Source: Cacajao melanocephalus
Lineage: Eukaryota > Chordata > Mammalia > Primates > Pitheciidae
Direction of reading: 5' to 3'
Assembly: GCA_963573385.1 (NCBI GenBank)
Contig: CAUYLG010004905.1
Coordinates: 124,001-188,000, forward strand
Length of the DNA stretch: 64,000 bases
In this document: in pieces, positions 62,515 through 64,000 of the stretch
Numbering within the stretch: the first letter of the stretch is position 1
Layout of the letters: each line of letters begins with the position of its first letter
Position numbers and translations under genes: made by a program
The notes under the pieces: generated by a model
The model's database searches: none
What the model was told of the DNA's origin: nothing
Seen by the model: the letters and a program-made list of their open reading frames with translations, nothing else

Positions 62515-62877
62515 TGTATTAGTCCGTTTGAGCTATTGTAATAAAATACCATAGATGACATGGGTTATAAACAATAGAAATTTACTACTCACAGTTCTGG
62601 AGCTGGGGATGTCAAGATGAAGGTAGCAGCAGACTCAGCGTCTGGTAAAGGCCCTCTTCCTGGTTAATAGGCAGTAAATTTTTACTGTGTCCTCACATGG
62701 TACAGGGGGCCAGGGGTCCCCTTAGGCCTTTTTTATAAGAGTAATAGTCCCATTCAGGGAGGTTCTGCCCTCATGACCTAATCACCTCCCCAAAGTCACC
62801 ACCTCCTAATATTACTTTGGGGATTAGAATTTCCACATGTGAATTTGAGAAGAGAGACAGACATTCAGAGCACGGCA
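62515..62877 (-). mobile_element. Solo LTR of MaLR type (MLT1), antisense
   Basis: A 363-base LTR read backwards: TGTATTAGTCCGTTTGAGCT at the left, 'aataaaataccatag', ACTCACAGTTCTGGAGCTGG, 'tgtcctcacatggtacagg', CCTCATGACCTAATCACCTC, and the right end 'cattcagagcacggca'. Flanks ACACC (62510-62514) and ATACC (62878-62882) are a 5-base duplication with one change. The internal region is gone. It has no coding capacity; the 133-codon minus-strand frame at 62771-63172 only partly overlaps it and is not a gene. Confidence 0.9.
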
Positions 62878-63244
62878 ATACCTGAAACATCTCTGGATAT
62901 CTGACCTCCCGGAAATTCAGAACCCATCCATTGAAGGCACAGGTCCACCATATCTGGGTGGTCCTGCCACAGTCTATCCAAACCCCTATATGCCCCTGAA
63001 GCGTGTGCGGAGAAAAGAGGTATGGTGTCCAGGCTTCAACAAATACTGCTGTCAGGACCTGCCTCAGGGGAACAATATGGATGTTAAAAATATTCCCACT
63101 CTGATATCTGGGCTTCTGAAACTCTAGAGGTAATAATGACTCCTGAAATTCACAAAAAATGTCTAGTTCCAACCAAATAAGACTTTAATTGCATATTGGG
63201 CTGGGTCTTCAAGATCATAGTAGATCATCTCAGAGATTCTGGAG
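62878..63244. other. Unique sequence
   Basis: No repeat was recognised. Confidence 0.45.
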
Positions 63245-63415
63245 GGAAGGTTGTAGAATAAACCTGGGCTTTGCAGTCAAACAGCCCGTTGGATTCTTCC
63301 TGGCTTAACTTCTCTGAGATCTGTTTCCTCTAAATGGAATAAAAGATGCACTTTGCATGGTGATTTTGAGGACTGAATGAGATTTTTGTATACACACCAT
63401 ATACTGTGTAAACAT
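63245..63415 (+). mobile_element. MIR SINE, sense
   Basis: 'gaataaacctgggctttgcagtcaaacagccc', 'ttggattcttcctggcttaacttctctgag', 'tttcctctaaatggaataaaagatgc' and 'tgattttgaggactgaatgag' are in MIR order. Confidence 0.8.
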
Positions 63416-64000
63416 AAATATACTATATATTCTATAGATGGAAGCAATGGTGACTTTTATTACTCATCAGTACAATTGGTGGGAAGTCGGGGTTTGGCAG
63501 CAAGTCTTTCTGCTTTCTGTGGATCATCTCCAAGTGTTTCTTATCTCTGACTTTCCTGATCTCCAAGCATTTCTTATATCTGACTTTCCTGATTTCTCAT
63601 CTGTGTAGGGATTTGAAAAACCACAGGGTGAACAGCACCTCTTTCTCTGGAAACATTCATTTTTTGGTTCAGCAATCAGCAGTACTTAGAATTTGATTTT
63701 AAATTGGGAAAAAAAAACTGTAGGAAATGTATTTAATTTTACCATGATTTGGATTAATTTCCAGAACTTTTGGTAAACATGTTGTCTTTTAGCCACCCTT
63801 GTAGCCACTTAAAGAAAACTGCATATTTTGGCCATCTTAAATAATAGAATAGATTAAACTGGATTGTATGAAAATTTCTCAGTAAGTTGGTTTGACCACT
63901 GTTTTGTTTATTTATACATACTCTTATATAGATATATATATTAACAAATATAAACACATTGCAAGATTCAGTGTTCTTACTCGGCAGGTTGAGTGTACAC
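63416..64000. other. Unique sequence with a 33-base tandem duplication
   Basis: Apart from the duplication at 63528-63593 nothing was recognised. A short TA-rich run lies at about 63926-63940. Confidence 0.5.
63528..63593 (+). repeat. Tandem duplication, 33-base unit, two copies
   Basis: The unit at 63528-63560 is repeated at 63561-63593 with three mismatches and no indel. Both copies end in CTGACTTTCCTGAT. Confidence 0.95.

Noticed and set aside
62771..63172. 133-codon minus-strand frame
   Set aside because: It starts in unique DNA and ends inside an MLT1 LTR, with no domain, no promoter context and no splice support.

Overview
This window is non-coding primate nuclear DNA, most likely human. 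It carries primate-specific Alu SINEs of the J and S type, an MST/THE1-type MaLR solo LTR and a young L1 3' end. These lie on a background of old mammalian repeats (L2, MIR, L1M/HAL1, Tigger, MER5, MADE1, MLT1). The sequence is AT-rich by eye, with few CpGs and no CpG island. I see no protein-coding gene, no tRNA or rRNA gene and no convincing processed pseudogene. Every open frame over about 90 codons that I examined is either a reading of a repeat (often Alu antisense) or lies in AT-rich unique sequence with no recognisable domain. The window is therefore intergenic, or lies inside a very long intron. Repeat names come from recognising sequence, not from a database run, so subfamilies are approximate.

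Layout. 1-6.9 kb: unique DNA with two Alu-type insertions, an L1 3'-UTR fragment interrupted by half a MADE1, an AluJ with an AATG tail and a MIR. 6.9-10.1 kb: decayed antisense L2 LINE sequence broken by an AluS, by an unassigned repeat and by a MER5. 10-15.7 kb: unique DNA with only short microsatellites. 15.7-20 kb: MIR and L2 pieces, an LTR-like block and two Alus. 20-24 kb: unique. 24-24.8 kb: L2 with a young L1 3' end inside it. 24.8-28.9 kb: unique DNA, an exon-like module at 25.6-25.8 kb and two Alus. 28.9-31.5 kb: an unusually long L2 split by a solo MaLR LTR. 31.5-36.5 kb: MIR, a deleted Tigger, an L2 end and a TA microsatellite inside a MIR. 36.5-43 kb: two antisense L1M/HAL1-type elements separated by a sense L2. 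42.5-45.1 kb: four Alus, one of them inside a MADE1. 45.1-64 kb: no Alu at all. This part holds MIR, L2, L1M and MLT1 remnants and a 5-kb block (57.4-62.5 kb) in which I recognise no repeat.

How the parts relate. There is no operon-like or gene-level system here. The readable history is one of nested insertions, several dated relative to each other by target-site duplications (TSDs): L1 into L2, MaLR into L2, Alu into L2, Alu into L1M and Alu into MADE1. The segments most likely to be functional are the repeat-poor blocks, above all the TAATTA-bearing stretch near 59.6-60.0 kb, and the exon-like module at 25.63-25.79 kb. Neither can be proven from sequence alone. I found no undescribed biological system.
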